The notes: a model not told the origin generated them from the letters alone. 54,582 nucleotides of DNA from Candidatus Epulonipiscium sp. (GCA_012841565.1 DUUM01000148.1:1-54582); one strand, 5' to 3'; shown: positions 16,281 to 25,508, numbered from the stretch's first letter. Made by a program: numbers and translations.

Positions 16281-17651
16281 TTACCAACCCATAAGAACTG
16301 CAAACGTTGGTGATCCTACGATTAGTTTAAGAATAAATACAAAAGCTAAGCCATACATCATCCATGTTATTTCTTTAGCTTTGCCTGTAAATGCTTTTAC
16401 AATAACGTATGATATGATTCCGAATATTAATCCTTCAGAAATACTATACGCCAGCGGCATCATAGCCATTGTTAAGAAAGCTGGTAAAGACTCTGTAATA
16501 TCACCAAAATCAATTTTTGTAATGCCATCGATCATAAACACACCGACAATAACAAGTGCTGGCGTTGTTGCAAATCCTGGGATTGCAAGAAATATTGGTG
16601 AAAATACGAGTGCTAATGCAAAACAGGCTGCTGTTGTTAAGGCTGTTAATCCTGTTCTACCACCTTCAGCAACACCTGCGCTGCTTTCTACATAGGTTGT
16701 TACGGTTGATGTTCCAAGTATTGCTCCCATTGTTGTTCCAATAGCATCGGCTAAAAGAGCTTGTTTTATTCTAGGAAGCTTACCATCTTTATCTAGGTAA
16801 TCGGTCTTACTTGCTACTCCCATTAGTGTTCCAAGTGTATCAAATAAGTCTACGAATAAAAACGTAAAAGTTACAATAATAAATGTAAGAATACTATCAA
16901 AATCAGCAAACAGCTCACTAAAAGGTACAAACTTCCAGAACACTGGTGCTAAACTTGGTGGTAAACTTGCTAACTTACTTGGTAATAATGGGAATGTAGT
17001 CACCATATCAGGTACATACCATCCAATAAGTTCTGCCACAATTCCTAAAACATAGGTTCCTAGTACGCCAAATAAAAGAGCCCCTTTAACACCTTTTTTT
17101 AACATAATAACTGTTATAATAACCCCCACCATAGCAAGTACTGCTGGTGCTAACATCATGTCACCAAGTTTTACTAAAGTAGCACCTTCACTAACAATTA
17201 TTCCTGCATTTTGTAGTCCTATAAAAGCAATAAATAAACCAATTCCTGCACTTACAGAATATTTAATAGTGGTTGGTATGGCGTTGAAAATTGCTTCTCT
17301 GACATTTAAAAATGTTAATATAATAAATATAATTCCTTCTGCAAGAATACAAGTAATTGCAAACTCCCAGCTTTTCCCCATAATTCCTACTACCGTAAAA
17401 GCAAAAAATGCGTTAAGTCCCATACCTGGTGCCAGTGCAAAAGGATAGTTCGCCATTAAAGCCATGGCAACTGTGGCAATAACTGCTGATAAAGCTGTTG
17501 CTGTAAATACACCACCTGCATCCATTCCTGCTACTGATAAGATATTTGGGTTTACTATAAGAATATACGCCATTGTCATAAATGTCGTGATCCCTGCTAG
17601 TACCTCTGTTTTTACATCTGTCTTATTTTCCTTAAGTTTAAAAAATTCCAT
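16281..17651 (-). CDS. NCS2 family purine permease (PbuG/AzgA-like)
   Basis: 456 residues from the ATG at 17651, which has GAGGGGG 6 bases upstream; ATG 17657 and a farther start at 17708 lie in or before that site. Integral membrane protein with about 12-14 hydrophobic segments. Family motifs: an N-terminal VLAGITTFMTMAYILIVNP, the NAFFAF motif in APGMGLNAFFAF, and TSTVTTYVESSAGVAEGGRTGL near residue 320. Members take up hypoxanthine, guanine or adenine with protons; the substrate cannot be fixed from sequence. The gene ends 25 bases before the ZTP riboswitch, so purH may be reached by read-through plus riboswitch control. Confidence 0.9.
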   Translation of the reverse strand: MEFFKLKENKTDVKTEVLAGITTFMTMAYILIVNPNILSVAGMDAGGVFTATALSAVIATVAMALMANYPFALAPGMGLNAFFAFTVVGIMGKSWEFAITCILAEGIIFIILTFLNVREAIFNAIPTTIKYSVSAGIGLFIAFIGLQNAGIIVSEGATLVKLGDMMLAPAVLAMVGVIITVIMLKKGVKGALLFGVLGTYVLGIVAELIGWYVPDMVTTFPLLPSKLASLPPSLAPVFWKFVPFSELFADFDSILTFIIVTFTFLFVDLFDTLGTLMGVASKTDYLDKDGKLPRIKQALLADAIGTTMGAILGTSTVTTYVESSAGVAEGGRTGLTALTTAACFALALVFSPIFLAIPGFATTPALVIVGVFMIDGITKIDFGDITESLPAFLTMAMMPLAYSISEGLIFGIISYVIVKAFTGKAKEITWMMYGLAFVFILKLIVGSPTFAVLMGW

Positions 17652-17759
17652 CTTCATCCCCCTCGTGTTTACGTGCAAGTTATTATGTAATCTATCATTA
17701 TAATACATAATTTTTTACAGTGGGTCAAGAGGTTTTCGAACGTTTTTTTAAATTATCGA

Positions 17760-18434
17760 TTAAATGTTCATTAATTCCTCTGTAGTAATCGATACCGATG
17801 CACTAGCGCCTATTCTTGTTGCTCCTGCATCCACCATAGCTTTAGCATCTTCGTAAGTTCTAACACCACCTGATGCCTTAACTCCTATATTGGGCCCTAC
17901 TGTTTTTCTCATAAGGGCAATGTCTTCTATCGTAGCGCCACCTGAACTAAATCCTGTTGAAGTTTTGACAAAATCAGCTCCTGCCTCAGCTGATAATTCA
18001 CAAGCTTTCACTATTTCTTCTTTCGTTAGGAGGCATGTCTCTAAGATTACTTTAACAATTGTATCTTTGTTTACACCCTTGGCTGCCTTTACAACGCCTT
18101 CTATCTCATGGCGGATATAGTCATGCTTTCCATCCTTCATAGCACCTATATTAATAACCATATCAACATCTGTTGCACCTAATTCTACCGCTTCCTTTGC
18201 TTCATATGCCTTAGCCATAAAAGTCATATTCCCTAAAGGAAATCCTACTACTGTCGTAATCCCTACTGGTGTACCTTGTAATAGATGGACTGCTTGGGGG
18301 ATATAGCATGGGTTAATACACACTGTGGCAAACTGATACCTTTTAGCTTCTTCGCAAAGCACTTTAACTTCTTCTTCTGTTGCATCTGCTTTTAAAATGG
18401 TATGATCAATCATATTTGTTATTTTCATGTTCAT
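17760..18434 (-). CDS. deoC: Deoxyribose-phosphate aldolase
   Basis: 224 residues. Splits 2-deoxyribose-5-phosphate to glyceraldehyde-3-phosphate and acetaldehyde in deoxynucleoside breakdown. TIM-barrel with the Schiff-base Lys in [12 protein letters not shown] (about residue 154) and the second catalytic Lys in [10 protein letters not shown] (about residue 183); VDMVINIG carries the catalytic Asp. ATG 18434 follows AAGGAG. It lies downstream of a DeoR-type regulator gene and upstream of a purine permease, a nucleoside-salvage grouping. Confidence 0.96.
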   Translation of the reverse strand: MNMKITNMIDHTILKADATEEEVKVLCEEAKRYQFATVCINPCYIPQAVHLLQGTPVGITTVVGFPLGNMTFMAKAYEAKEAVELGATDVDMVINIGAMKDGKHDYIRHEIEGVVKAAKGVNKDTIVKVILETCLLTKEEIVKACELSAEAGADFVKTSTGFSSGGATIEDIALMRKTVGPNIGVKASGGVRTYEDAKAMVDAGATRIGASASVSITTEELMNI

Positions 18435-18498
18435 AGTATTCTCCTTTTTTTTTATATTATTCCTTTATTATACTACTTTTTCAAACTTAATTCTAATA

Positions 18499-18542
18499 TA
18501 ACCCACACATTGCTTCCTATTTCAAAGTAATGTGTGGGTTAT
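18499..18542 (-). terminator. Hairpin between the regulator and deoC
   Basis: Inverted repeat ATAACCCACACATT against AATGTGTGGGTTAT, about 44 bases in all, directly downstream of the DeoR-type gene. It has no long T run after it, so it may be a weak terminator, an attenuator of deoC, or an operator for the regulator. Confidence 0.5.
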
Positions 18543-18562
18543 GGCTTATTATATTTTGTTAC

Positions 18563-19327
18563 TTATACTGAAAACAAGCATTCTATGCTCTGTTTTTCAA
18601 AGAATTTCATCCATTCCTTGGATGGTCTAACATCTGTAACTACCATATCTATATCCGAAAAATCAAATAGGTTGACCATAGAAAGACTATTAAATTTAGT
18701 ATGGTCAACGGCCAAAATAACTTTCTTTCCAGATTTAACCACAGCTCTTTTTATCTCTACTTCTAGTTCGCTCGATTCCATGAGTCCTTTTTCCATATCA
18801 ATGCCTTTGCATGATAGTATCACTTTATCTACATAATAGCTATTGATGGTTTTAATAGCTGTAGGACCCATAAAGGCTAGGGTCTTTCTAACCAATGTCC
18901 CGCCCACGCAAATGACCTTAATTTTATTGTTTTGCACGGCCTCTGATAAAACGCCTAAGGAGTTGGTAAGAATCATGATCTCTTGATCACAATTAAGTTT
19001 TCTGGCAATCTCAAGATTTGTGGTACCACTGCCGATCATAATTACATCACCATCTCCAATAAGACCACTTATGATTTGTCCCATTAGTTCTTTACCTTCT
19101 TTGTTTTCTCTTAAACGAACACTTAGGGGCAACTCTTCATTTGCTTTTTTAGCCATCACCGCTCCTCCGTAGGTACGCATCAGTGTGCCCTCTTGCTCAA
19201 GCTTTTCTAAATCCCTGCGTATTGTTTCTTCAGTTACGCCAAACTCCTTGCTTAAATTAACAACTTTGACGCATTTCTTGATAGATACCTGTTCTATAAT
19301 ATTTTGTCTCCGCTCTAACGGCAGCAC
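18563..19327 (-). CDS. DeoR family transcriptional regulator
   Basis: 254 residues, GTG start at 19327 with AGGGGG four bases upstream. N-terminal winged helix-turn-helix typical of DeoR proteins (LERRQNIIE, then LSKEFGVTEETIRRDLEKLEQEGTLMRTYGG; about 4-54), then a sugar-isomerase-like effector domain with IGSGTTNLEIARKL, TNSLGVL and VCVGGTL motifs and a C-terminal ILAVDHTKFN. Such regulators sense sugar phosphates. With deoC next to it, a deoxyribose-5-phosphate or related ligand is plausible; the closest family relatives also control sugar operons, so this is not sure. Confidence 0.87.
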   Translation of the reverse strand: MLPLERRQNIIEQVSIKKCVKVVNLSKEFGVTEETIRRDLEKLEQEGTLMRTYGGAVMAKKANEELPLSVRLRENKEGKELMGQIISGLIGDGDVIMIGSGTTNLEIARKLNCDQEIMILTNSLGVLSEAVQNNKIKVICVGGTLVRKTLAFMGPTAIKTINSYYVDKVILSCKGIDMEKGLMESSELEVEIKRAVVKSGKKVILAVDHTKFNSLSMVNLFDFSDIDMVVTDVRPSKEWMKFFEKQSIECLFSV

Positions 19328-19592
19328 ATTACCCCCTGCTTTCTATCTACTATACGCCCGCCTTTAAATCTTGCAGGATTTGTTTTTATAAGTACATTTT
19401 ATCTAATATATTTGATGTATTTAATACTTTTAGCCTTTAACAACCAGTGTATGCTTTCCAATTATACCACATATCCTTACTGTTAAACAGAATACTGTCT
19501 ACTCCTTTTTTAAAATACTTTTTATATAATGGTATATTCTTCTTGATTGTCCATATATATTATTATAAATATTATTTTAAGGAGGGATTCCC

Positions 19593-20189
19593 ATGTCTAA
19601 ACCAAAGTTCATGGTATTTAAATTAAAGGATTTATGGGTTCCAGTTATTGTAACGATATTTGCTATTGTAATGGTTGTTTTTTTTGTTTCTAAACTAACA
19701 TCCACCAAGACCACCTTCGCCCCCGATCAAGGCTTTAATGATGGTCTCTATGTAGCAGAAATATCTCTCGATAACGCGGAATTCAATGTTGCTGTTTCAA
19801 TTCATAAAAATGCCATTAAATCTGTTGAACTGCGAAACATGGATGAACAGGCTAAGCTTATGTATCCACTATTTGAACCTAGTATGGCTTATATTAATGA
19901 TCGGGTCACAAAAACACAATCTCTTGAGATTGAGGAATTTGCCCAGGCTAAAGAAACGACAGCTTTTTTAATGGATGCTGTTAGGAATGCTCTTGCACTT
20001 CCTGATAAAACGGTTGATAAGCTAGAAAATAATATGGATACTATTGACAACACTGTAGACGACTACATATTAACTGACCCTCTCAGTAACGCTATTGATA
20101 ATCCGGAAATGTCTGATCAAACGTATGTTGATTGGGAGACTGAGTTGGATGCTATTATAGTTGATGAAGGAGCCGCTGATATCGATTAG
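19593..20189 (+). CDS. Membrane-anchored protein with an FMN_bind-like fold (uncertain)
   Basis: 198 residues, ATG 19593 after AAGGAGG. A single N-terminal hydrophobic segment (about residues 15-33) anchors it. The segment DGLYVAEISLDNAEFNVAVSIHKNAIKSVEL (from about residue 46) looks like the start of an FMN-binding domain, and AQAKETTAFLMDAVRNAL resembles its end, where true members have an SGAT(S) flavinylation motif; no such motif is seen here. The last 60 residues are acidic and low complexity. A non-flavinylated relative with a structural role is possible. Single gene. Confidence 0.55.
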   Translation: MSKPKFMVFKLKDLWVPVIVTIFAIVMVVFFVSKLTSTKTTFAPDQGFNDGLYVAEISLDNAEFNVAVSIHKNAIKSVELRNMDEQAKLMYPLFEPSMAYINDRVTKTQSLEIEEFAQAKETTAFLMDAVRNALALPDKTVDKLENNMDTIDNTVDDYILTDPLSNAIDNPEMSDQTYVDWETELDAIIVDEGAADID

Positions 20190-20207
20190 ATTGTTTTGGG
20201 TGGGTCC

Positions 20208-20413
20208 GCAAAATCTGGGGTTGGCTGGCAACCGCTCAGGGTATAAGAATTTCTAAAGTACTATCGCAAGGAGGGACATAATCTGCTAAAAGCCAAAACT
20301 CGCTAGCGCTCAAACAATTGGCTTTTTTAACGCAGATTATGTCCCTCCTTGCAATGTACTTTTACGAAATTCTTATAAATCTTCGCTTGTTTCCATCCAA
20401 CCCCAGATTTTGC
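20208..20413 (+). repeat. Large nested hairpin element, copy A
   Basis: A 206-base near-palindrome. Outer stem GCAAAATCTGGGGTTGG (20208-20224) pairs with 20397-20413. Next come an internal loop with CGCTCAGGG on one side and CGCTTG on the other, a second stem containing AAGAATTTC...AAAGTAC, and then a perfect 21-bp stem (20266-20286 with 20332-20352). The central part AAAAGCCAA...TTGGCTTTTTT encloses CTCGCTAGCGCTCAAACA. Copy B at 20609-20814 has the same layout on the opposite strand. No gene lies inside. The T run after the central mini-stem is within the hairpin. Confidence 0.85.
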
Positions 20414-20473
20414 TATCACACGTGGGCAGCCCGGGTTGTTTTGACGGGGATAGTTTTAGGGTTTTGGGGCAAT

Positions 20474-20528
20474 AAAAAGACAGTCTCCTTATAGTACGCT
20501 TTATCATACTATGAGAGATTGTCTTTTT
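20474..20528. terminator. Bidirectional terminator
   Basis: AAAAAGACAGTCTC on the left and GAGAGATTGTCTTTTTT on the right, with an inner TATAGTA...TACTAT pair. It lies between two convergent genes and between the two large hairpin elements, with A/T runs on both sides. The remaining bases of the gap (20414-20608) contain no gene I can support. Confidence 0.8.
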
Positions 20529-20608
20529 TCATGGGCCAGGGCCCATGTAGAGCGGGTAGTGCAATTTCCCCAGTATCTTATAAAGTCATCCCGAGGAATT
20601 AGGTGCGA

Positions 20609-20814
20609 AGCTGGGGTGGTGTCATATCATTAAGCGGCGATTGGTAAGAATTTCGTAAAAGTGCTTTGCTCAACATAAGGGGAGTTACCGTTAAAAAAGT
20701 CAAGTGTTTGAGCGATAGCGAGTTTTTGACTTTTAGGTAACTCCCCTTATGTTGAGCATTAGCACTTTAGAAATTCTTACCCTCGCAAGCGTATGATATG
20801 ACACCACCCCAGCT
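20609..20814 (-). repeat. Large nested hairpin element, copy B (inverted orientation)
   Basis: Also 206 bases. Outer perfect 22-bp stem (20609-20630 with 20793-20814), an internal loop with CGGCGATTGG and GCGAGGG sides, the AAGAATTTC...AAAGTGC stem, and a perfect 22-bp inner stem (20668-20689 with 20736-20757). Read on the minus strand the centre is AAAAGTCAA...TTGACTTTTTT around CTCGCTATCGCTCAAACA. Compared with copy A the stem sequences are different but remain fully paired, whereas the junction and loop segments are nearly identical. Confidence 0.85.
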
Positions 20815-20842
20815 CGCCCATCGACCCAAATTAGCACTATCC

Positions 20843-22582
20843 TTAGCTACTATGAGCAAACTGACTATTGTATAGATTATAGTAGAAGCCGCCTTTATCT
20901 AGTAGCTGCTTATGGGTACCCTGTTCAATGATATTGCCTTTATCCATAACAAGGATTTCATCCGCCCCTTGTATGGTTGATAGCCTATGGGCTACCACAA
21001 AGCTCGTACGCCCTTCCATAAGGGTATTAAACGCCTCTTGCACACGTTTCTCTGTCATAGTATCAATACTGCTTGTAGCCTCATCTAGGATTAGCATTGG
21101 TGGCTGGGCAAGCATAATTCTAGCAATACACAAAAGTTGTTTTTGTCCGTGGGAAATATTGTTTCCATCTTCAGATATAATGGTGTCATAGCCTTCTGGG
21201 AGCCTAGTAATAAAGCCGTGGGCTCTAGCTAATTTTGCTGCTACTTTGATTTCTTCATCCGTAGCCTCTGGTTTTCCGTAGGCAATGTTATCCCTTACAC
21301 TCGCAGAGTATAGCCATGTTTCTTGTAAAACCATCCCGTACATACTGCGTAGATTATTACGTTTTAACTTGTTAATATCTACGCCATCTATTTTTATCGT
21401 TCCTTCATTGACATCGTAAAATCTCATGAGCAAATTAATAAATGTGGTTTTACCACAACCTGTAGGGCCTACAATTGCAACTTTAGAGCCAGGCTTAACA
21501 GACACATTTAAATTATGAATTAATGTTACATCCGGTGTGTATGAAAAAGACACATTCTCTATATCAATTCTTCCCGTACATTTCTCCATTGCGATTGCAT
21601 TGGGATCATCTTGAATTTCATCTTCTTCATCTAAGACTCTAAATATCCTTTCAGCTGATGCAATAGCCGATTGCATCTCAGTTATGACGCCTGTAATTTC
21701 ACTAAACGGCGTTGTATACTGATTCGCATAGATTAAAAAGGATGATAACTGACCAACAGATAATCTTCCGCTAATTGCACTCAGTGCGCCAATGATGCCT
21801 ACTGCTGCATATACAATCCCGTTAATAAATCTAGCAGCCGGTCTTGTAATAGATGAGTAAAACTGCGCCTCCACGCCTGAATTATAAAGTCTTTCATTAA
21901 TTTCTTCAAATTGCTCTTGAGCTCTATCTTCAAAGCAAAATGTTTTAACAATTTTTTGGTTACCAATCATCTCCTCAATATAACCACCTAATTCTCCTTG
22001 AGTCGCAGATTGCTCAGTAAACATATGGTGTGATCTTTTTGCAATGAATGAAGCCACAAAAAAAGATACTGGGGTTAATATGACAACAACAACTGTAATC
22101 GTTATATTTATTGATAACATAAAAAACAGTGTCCCCACAATGGTCACAACACCTGTAATAAATTCTGTTGCACCTTGTAACAGCCCGTTAGATATGGTAT
22201 CTACATCATTTACAACCCGACTAATCACATCGCCATGAGCTGTTGTATCGATATAATTTAGGGGCACTTTGTTTAGTTTGTTAAAAGCAGCAATTCTAAT
22301 ATCTTTTACTGTGTTATAAGTAATCTTATTTGTAAACAGTGTTAAAATCCACTGGAACACACTACTGAATATGATCACCACACTAAGTTTCAGGATTATT
22401 CCTCGTATGCCATCATAATTAACATCACCAGGGCCTATAATGAAATCAATCCCTTGACCAATCAGTACAGGGCTGAACATTTTAAAAACAACACTTGCTA
22501 TAGCACTCATTAAAGCACCTATGACATATAATTTATATGGTTTTGTATATTCTAGTAATCTCAAAAGAACTTTTTTACGCAT
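20843..22582 (-). CDS. ABC exporter half, transmembrane-ATPase (consensus Walker B)
   Basis: 579 residues: six-helix transmembrane domain (about 1-310), then an ATPase domain. Walker A is GPTGCGKTT; Walker B ends LILDEATSSID with the catalytic Glu; the signature is ISHGQ instead of LSGGQ. The H-loop is VAHRLSTI. It overlaps the start of the 22575-24320 gene's product by 8 bases, so the pair is translationally coupled and likely forms a heterodimeric exporter of the BmrC/BmrD or LmrC/LmrD kind. Substrate unknown (drugs, lipids or peptides are typical). Confidence 0.92.
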   Translation of the reverse strand: MRKKVLLRLLEYTKPYKLYVIGALMSAIASVVFKMFSPVLIGQGIDFIIGPGDVNYDGIRGIILKLSVVIIFSSVFQWILTLFTNKITYNTVKDIRIAAFNKLNKVPLNYIDTTAHGDVISRVVNDVDTISNGLLQGATEFITGVVTIVGTLFFMLSINITITVVVVILTPVSFFVASFIAKRSHHMFTEQSATQGELGGYIEEMIGNQKIVKTFCFEDRAQEQFEEINERLYNSGVEAQFYSSITRPAARFINGIVYAAVGIIGALSAISGRLSVGQLSSFLIYANQYTTPFSEITGVITEMQSAIASAERIFRVLDEEDEIQDDPNAIAMEKCTGRIDIENVSFSYTPDVTLIHNLNVSVKPGSKVAIVGPTGCGKTTFINLLMRFYDVNEGTIKIDGVDINKLKRNNLRSMYGMVLQETWLYSASVRDNIAYGKPEATDEEIKVAAKLARAHGFITRLPEGYDTIISEDGNNISHGQKQLLCIARIMLAQPPMLILDEATSSIDTMTEKRVQEAFNTLMEGRTSFVVAHRLSTIQGADEILVMDKGNIIEQGTHKQLLDKGGFYYNLYNSQFAHSS

Positions 22583-24320
22583 GATTCTTCACCTCATCTT
22601 TGCTAAGCTGTGATAAGCAAATTTCCTTATAGACATCACTGCTGATATTTAGCTCTGCGTGGCTTCCTATGCCCTTGATTAATCCATTATCAAGCACAAT
22701 GATTTTATCCGCATCCATGATTGTACTAACTCTTTGAGAAACAATAATAACCGTACTTCCCTGAGTTTTTTCTTTAAGTGCCTTCCTAAGTGCAGCATCC
22801 GTCCTAAAATCCAGTGCACTAGCACTATCATCTAATATAAGCACATCTGGCTTTCCAACTAAAGCCCTAGCAATAGTTAACCTTTGTTTTTGACCACCAG
22901 ATAAATTTTGTCCACCTTGGGTAATCTTTGTATTACCCTTCATAGCCAAATCCTGTACAAACTCTGATGCCTGAGCAATATCTAGCGCCCGCTTTATATC
23001 GTGATCTGTAGCATCTTGTGCTCCCCAACGAATATTTTCATCCACTGTTCCACTAAAAAGAACTGCCCTTTGAGGGACAACCCCTATTTTGTGCCTTAAG
23101 TCATCCAGGATATAATCTTTTACATTCTTGCCATCAACAAGCACCTCTCCTTTCGACACATCATAAAGACGAGGGATTAGATTAATAATCGTTGATTTTC
23201 CAGATCCTGTAGCACCAATAATACCTACAGTTTCTCCTTTGTTTATTTTTATATTAATATCTTGAATGGCATATTCTGTAGCATCACCATATGAAAAAGA
23301 TACGTCCTTAAATTCAATTTTGGGCATATCTATATGTTCTCGTGTTATAGTGCCACTTTCATTACTGCTGACTATTGTAGACTTTACATCTAATACCTCA
23401 TTCACTCTTACTGCCGATGCTGCTGCTTTGGTAAAAATAACAACTAAATTAGCTATAAGAACTAAGGCCAGTAGTATCTGAGACATATAGTTTACATAAG
23501 CAATGACTTGCCCTTGTGTCATTCCACCAGCCTCTACACGCATCCCCCCATACCAAATAATCGCTACAATGGCCAGGTTTATCGTGACATAGGTTAAGGG
23601 GTTTAAAAGTGCACTGATTTTCCCCACCTTAATTGCCATATTGGTATGATCACTACTTGCTCTATAGAATCTATCTTTTTCCATTTCTTGCTTAGAAAAC
23701 GCCCTTATAACTCTTGTTCCGCCTAGGTTTTCTCTTGTTATAAGTGATATTTTGTCTAGCTTCTTTTGAATAATCCGAAAGAAAGGTACAGACCTACTCA
23801 TTACAAGATATAAAATTAATAAGATAACGGGTGTGGTTACAATAAATATAATGGACAATTTAAGATCTAATATCAAAGCCATAACAGCTGAACCTATGAC
23901 TAAAAAGGGTGCCCTAATCACTAACCTAATAAACATAGCTACCGCAAGTTGCAATTGGTTTACGTCATTGGTTATTCGGGTTATGAGCGATGGTGTTCCA
24001 AACCGATCAACTTCAGCATGAGAAAACGTATTAATATGCTTAAACACAGCATTTCTAATGGCCGTCCCACCACCTTGAGATGCAATAGCTGCATATCGCT
24101 GGCACGTTAAAGAACAAGCAAATCCGATTACGCCTAACAAAAGCATAATGCCTCCCATTTTCAAAACATAAGATGGGTCTTGATTTTTTACCCCTATATC
24201 AATAATTTTTATCATTACTAAAGGTACAATTAGCTCTAATACGGCCTCCGTAAGTTTAAAAAGGGGACCCAGTATGACTTCTTTCTTAAAATCTTTTAAA
24301 TAACGTATAAGCTTTAACAT
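22575..24320 (-). CDS. ABC exporter half, transmembrane-ATPase (degenerate Walker B)
   Basis: 581 residues with the same layout. Walker A is GATGSGKST, the signature LSGGQ is canonical, but Walker B ends LILDDSASALD, so Asp replaces the catalytic Glu, and the switch His is Gln (VSQRVSTI). Together with the SHGQ signature of its partner this gives one normal and one degenerate ATP site, as in known heterodimeric exporters. It is the first gene of the pair and follows the GGDEF gene by 4 bases on the same strand, so the three may share a transcript. Confidence 0.92.
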   Translation of the reverse strand: MLKLIRYLKDFKKEVILGPLFKLTEAVLELIVPLVMIKIIDIGVKNQDPSYVLKMGGIMLLLGVIGFACSLTCQRYAAIASQGGGTAIRNAVFKHINTFSHAEVDRFGTPSLITRITNDVNQLQLAVAMFIRLVIRAPFLVIGSAVMALILDLKLSIIFIVTTPVILLILYLVMSRSVPFFRIIQKKLDKISLITRENLGGTRVIRAFSKQEMEKDRFYRASSDHTNMAIKVGKISALLNPLTYVTINLAIVAIIWYGGMRVEAGGMTQGQVIAYVNYMSQILLALVLIANLVVIFTKAAASAVRVNEVLDVKSTIVSSNESGTITREHIDMPKIEFKDVSFSYGDATEYAIQDINIKINKGETVGIIGATGSGKSTIINLIPRLYDVSKGEVLVDGKNVKDYILDDLRHKIGVVPQRAVLFSGTVDENIRWGAQDATDHDIKRALDIAQASEFVQDLAMKGNTKITQGGQNLSGGQKQRLTIARALVGKPDVLILDDSASALDFRTDAALRKALKEKTQGSTVIIVSQRVSTIMDADKIIVLDNGLIKGIGSHAELNISSDVYKEICLSQLSKDEVKNHA

Positions 24321-24324
24321 TTTA

Positions 24325-25293
24325 TCATCCTATCTCTATTCTATTTCTTCCATTTCTTTTTGCTTGATACATGGCCATATCTACGCGCTCTATTATCGTT
24401 TTGCTAGTATCATCATTTTTTAATTCTACTATCCCTAAACTAATCGTTACAGGCGGTATGCCCTCCGCCTCGTGTCTTTCAATCTCTTTTCTTACTCTCT
24501 CTGCTAAAGTAAGGCCATTTTCCATCTTTGTATCTGGCAAAAGAACAACGAATTCTTCTCCTCCCACACGGGCTAAAACATCATGGTTACGTATGGTTTC
24601 TTGTACGACCCTTACAACTGCTTGTAGAACATGATCCCCTACAACATGACCATAGGTATCATTAACATTTTTAAATAAATCAATATATTCATTAAAATAT
24701 CGCCTGTTAAAAGCTCCTGTTAACGGGTCATGTATGGCTGAAACTTTCAGTTCATCATAGATACTCTTTTTAAATATGAATAGTATGACAAGAATCGCTA
24801 TTACATTTAAGCTAAATCCCAAGGCAAAGAATCTGAAATATGAGGCCTTTCTTTCAGCATGCTCCTGGGCTCTAAAAACAGCATCATTGGCAATTTCCCA
24901 TGCTTGCTCACTCTGACTTATAACGATTCCCATCTCTTCTTTGTTAGGACTTTGATGATAATGATCTAAACGTATTGCTAGTTCTTCTAATGATTTTTTA
25001 ACATTATTAATATCCGTCACTAAATCTGGATGATTAATATCTCTGCTAAAAGGACTATTCATGTATGAATCAATTAAATCATCTATTATTTTTCTATCGC
25101 CAGTATTACCCTCATATGCTAGTTCTAACTTGACTACCCTTTGTATTTGACCTCTTATTTTACCTATTTCATTAATCATCTTTGCATCGTCTTTTATTCG
25201 TCTAAATAATCCACCATATATAATTACCTGGACAACTATCAAAACTGTTAAAATGTTTCCTGCAATAAAGAATCCAGTTGTTTTGTTTTTCAT
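24325..25293 (-). CDS. Membrane protein with a shortened GGDEF domain
   Basis: 322 residues. Two membrane segments (about 8-28 and 155-175) enclose an extracytoplasmic helical sensor region. The cytoplasmic part has HDPLTGAFNRRYF (188-200) and the active-site-like GGEEF (244-248), with an RxxD inhibitory site RNHD (235-238) five residues before it. Between RRYF and FKNVNDTYGH only six residues remain where GGDEF domains have about 27, so the strand carrying the first metal-binding Asp of DxDxFK is missing and a Tyr takes its place. Cyclase activity is doubtful; binding of cyclic-di-GMP at the inhibitory site is possible. Located after the exopolysaccharide operon. Confidence 0.85.
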   Translation of the reverse strand: MKNKTTGFFIAGNILTVLIVVQVIIYGGLFRRIKDDAKMINEIGKIRGQIQRVVKLELAYEGNTGDRKIIDDLIDSYMNSPFSRDINHPDLVTDINNVKKSLEELAIRLDHYHQSPNKEEMGIVISQSEQAWEIANDAVFRAQEHAERKASYFRFFALGFSLNVIAILVILFIFKKSIYDELKVSAIHDPLTGAFNRRYFNEYIDLFKNVNDTYGHVVGDHVLQAVVRVVQETIRNHDVLARVGGEEFVVLLPDTKMENGLTLAERVRKEIERHEAEGIPPVTISLGIVELKNDDTSKTIIERVDMAMYQAKRNGRNRIEIG

Positions 25294-25442
25294 ATTGCTT
25301 CCCCTTAATAAGTATCTTACCCACGAAGCTTTCTCCTAATTATACAGTAAAGCACTGTGCAAGGCTAGGTTTTAGATTCTATTTCATTCTCTTTCTTCGG
25401 AGGTAAAACTTAAGATTTTCATAATAAAAAAATAATTATTTA

Positions 25443-25491
25443 AATATAATAAAACTCCCAAAGATGATGCCCTTGAGAGTTTTATTATATT
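25443..25491. terminator. Terminator of the exopolysaccharide operon
   Basis: A 15-bp stem AATATAATAAAACTC against GAGTTTTATTATATT, 18 bases beyond the stop of the GH18-like gene. It separates that operon from the GGDEF gene, which probably starts in 25294-25440. Confidence 0.75.
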
Positions 25492-25508
25492 ACCTACTAC
25501 TATTGATC

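Noticed and set aside
16281..17708. Longer start for the permease (17708)
   Set aside because: The extra 19 residues are polar and unlike the family, and a strong ribosome binding site lies inside them before ATG 17651.
20208..20413. CRISPR-like array
   Set aside because: Only one palindromic unit per orientation, no regular direct repeats or spacers, and no cas gene in the window.
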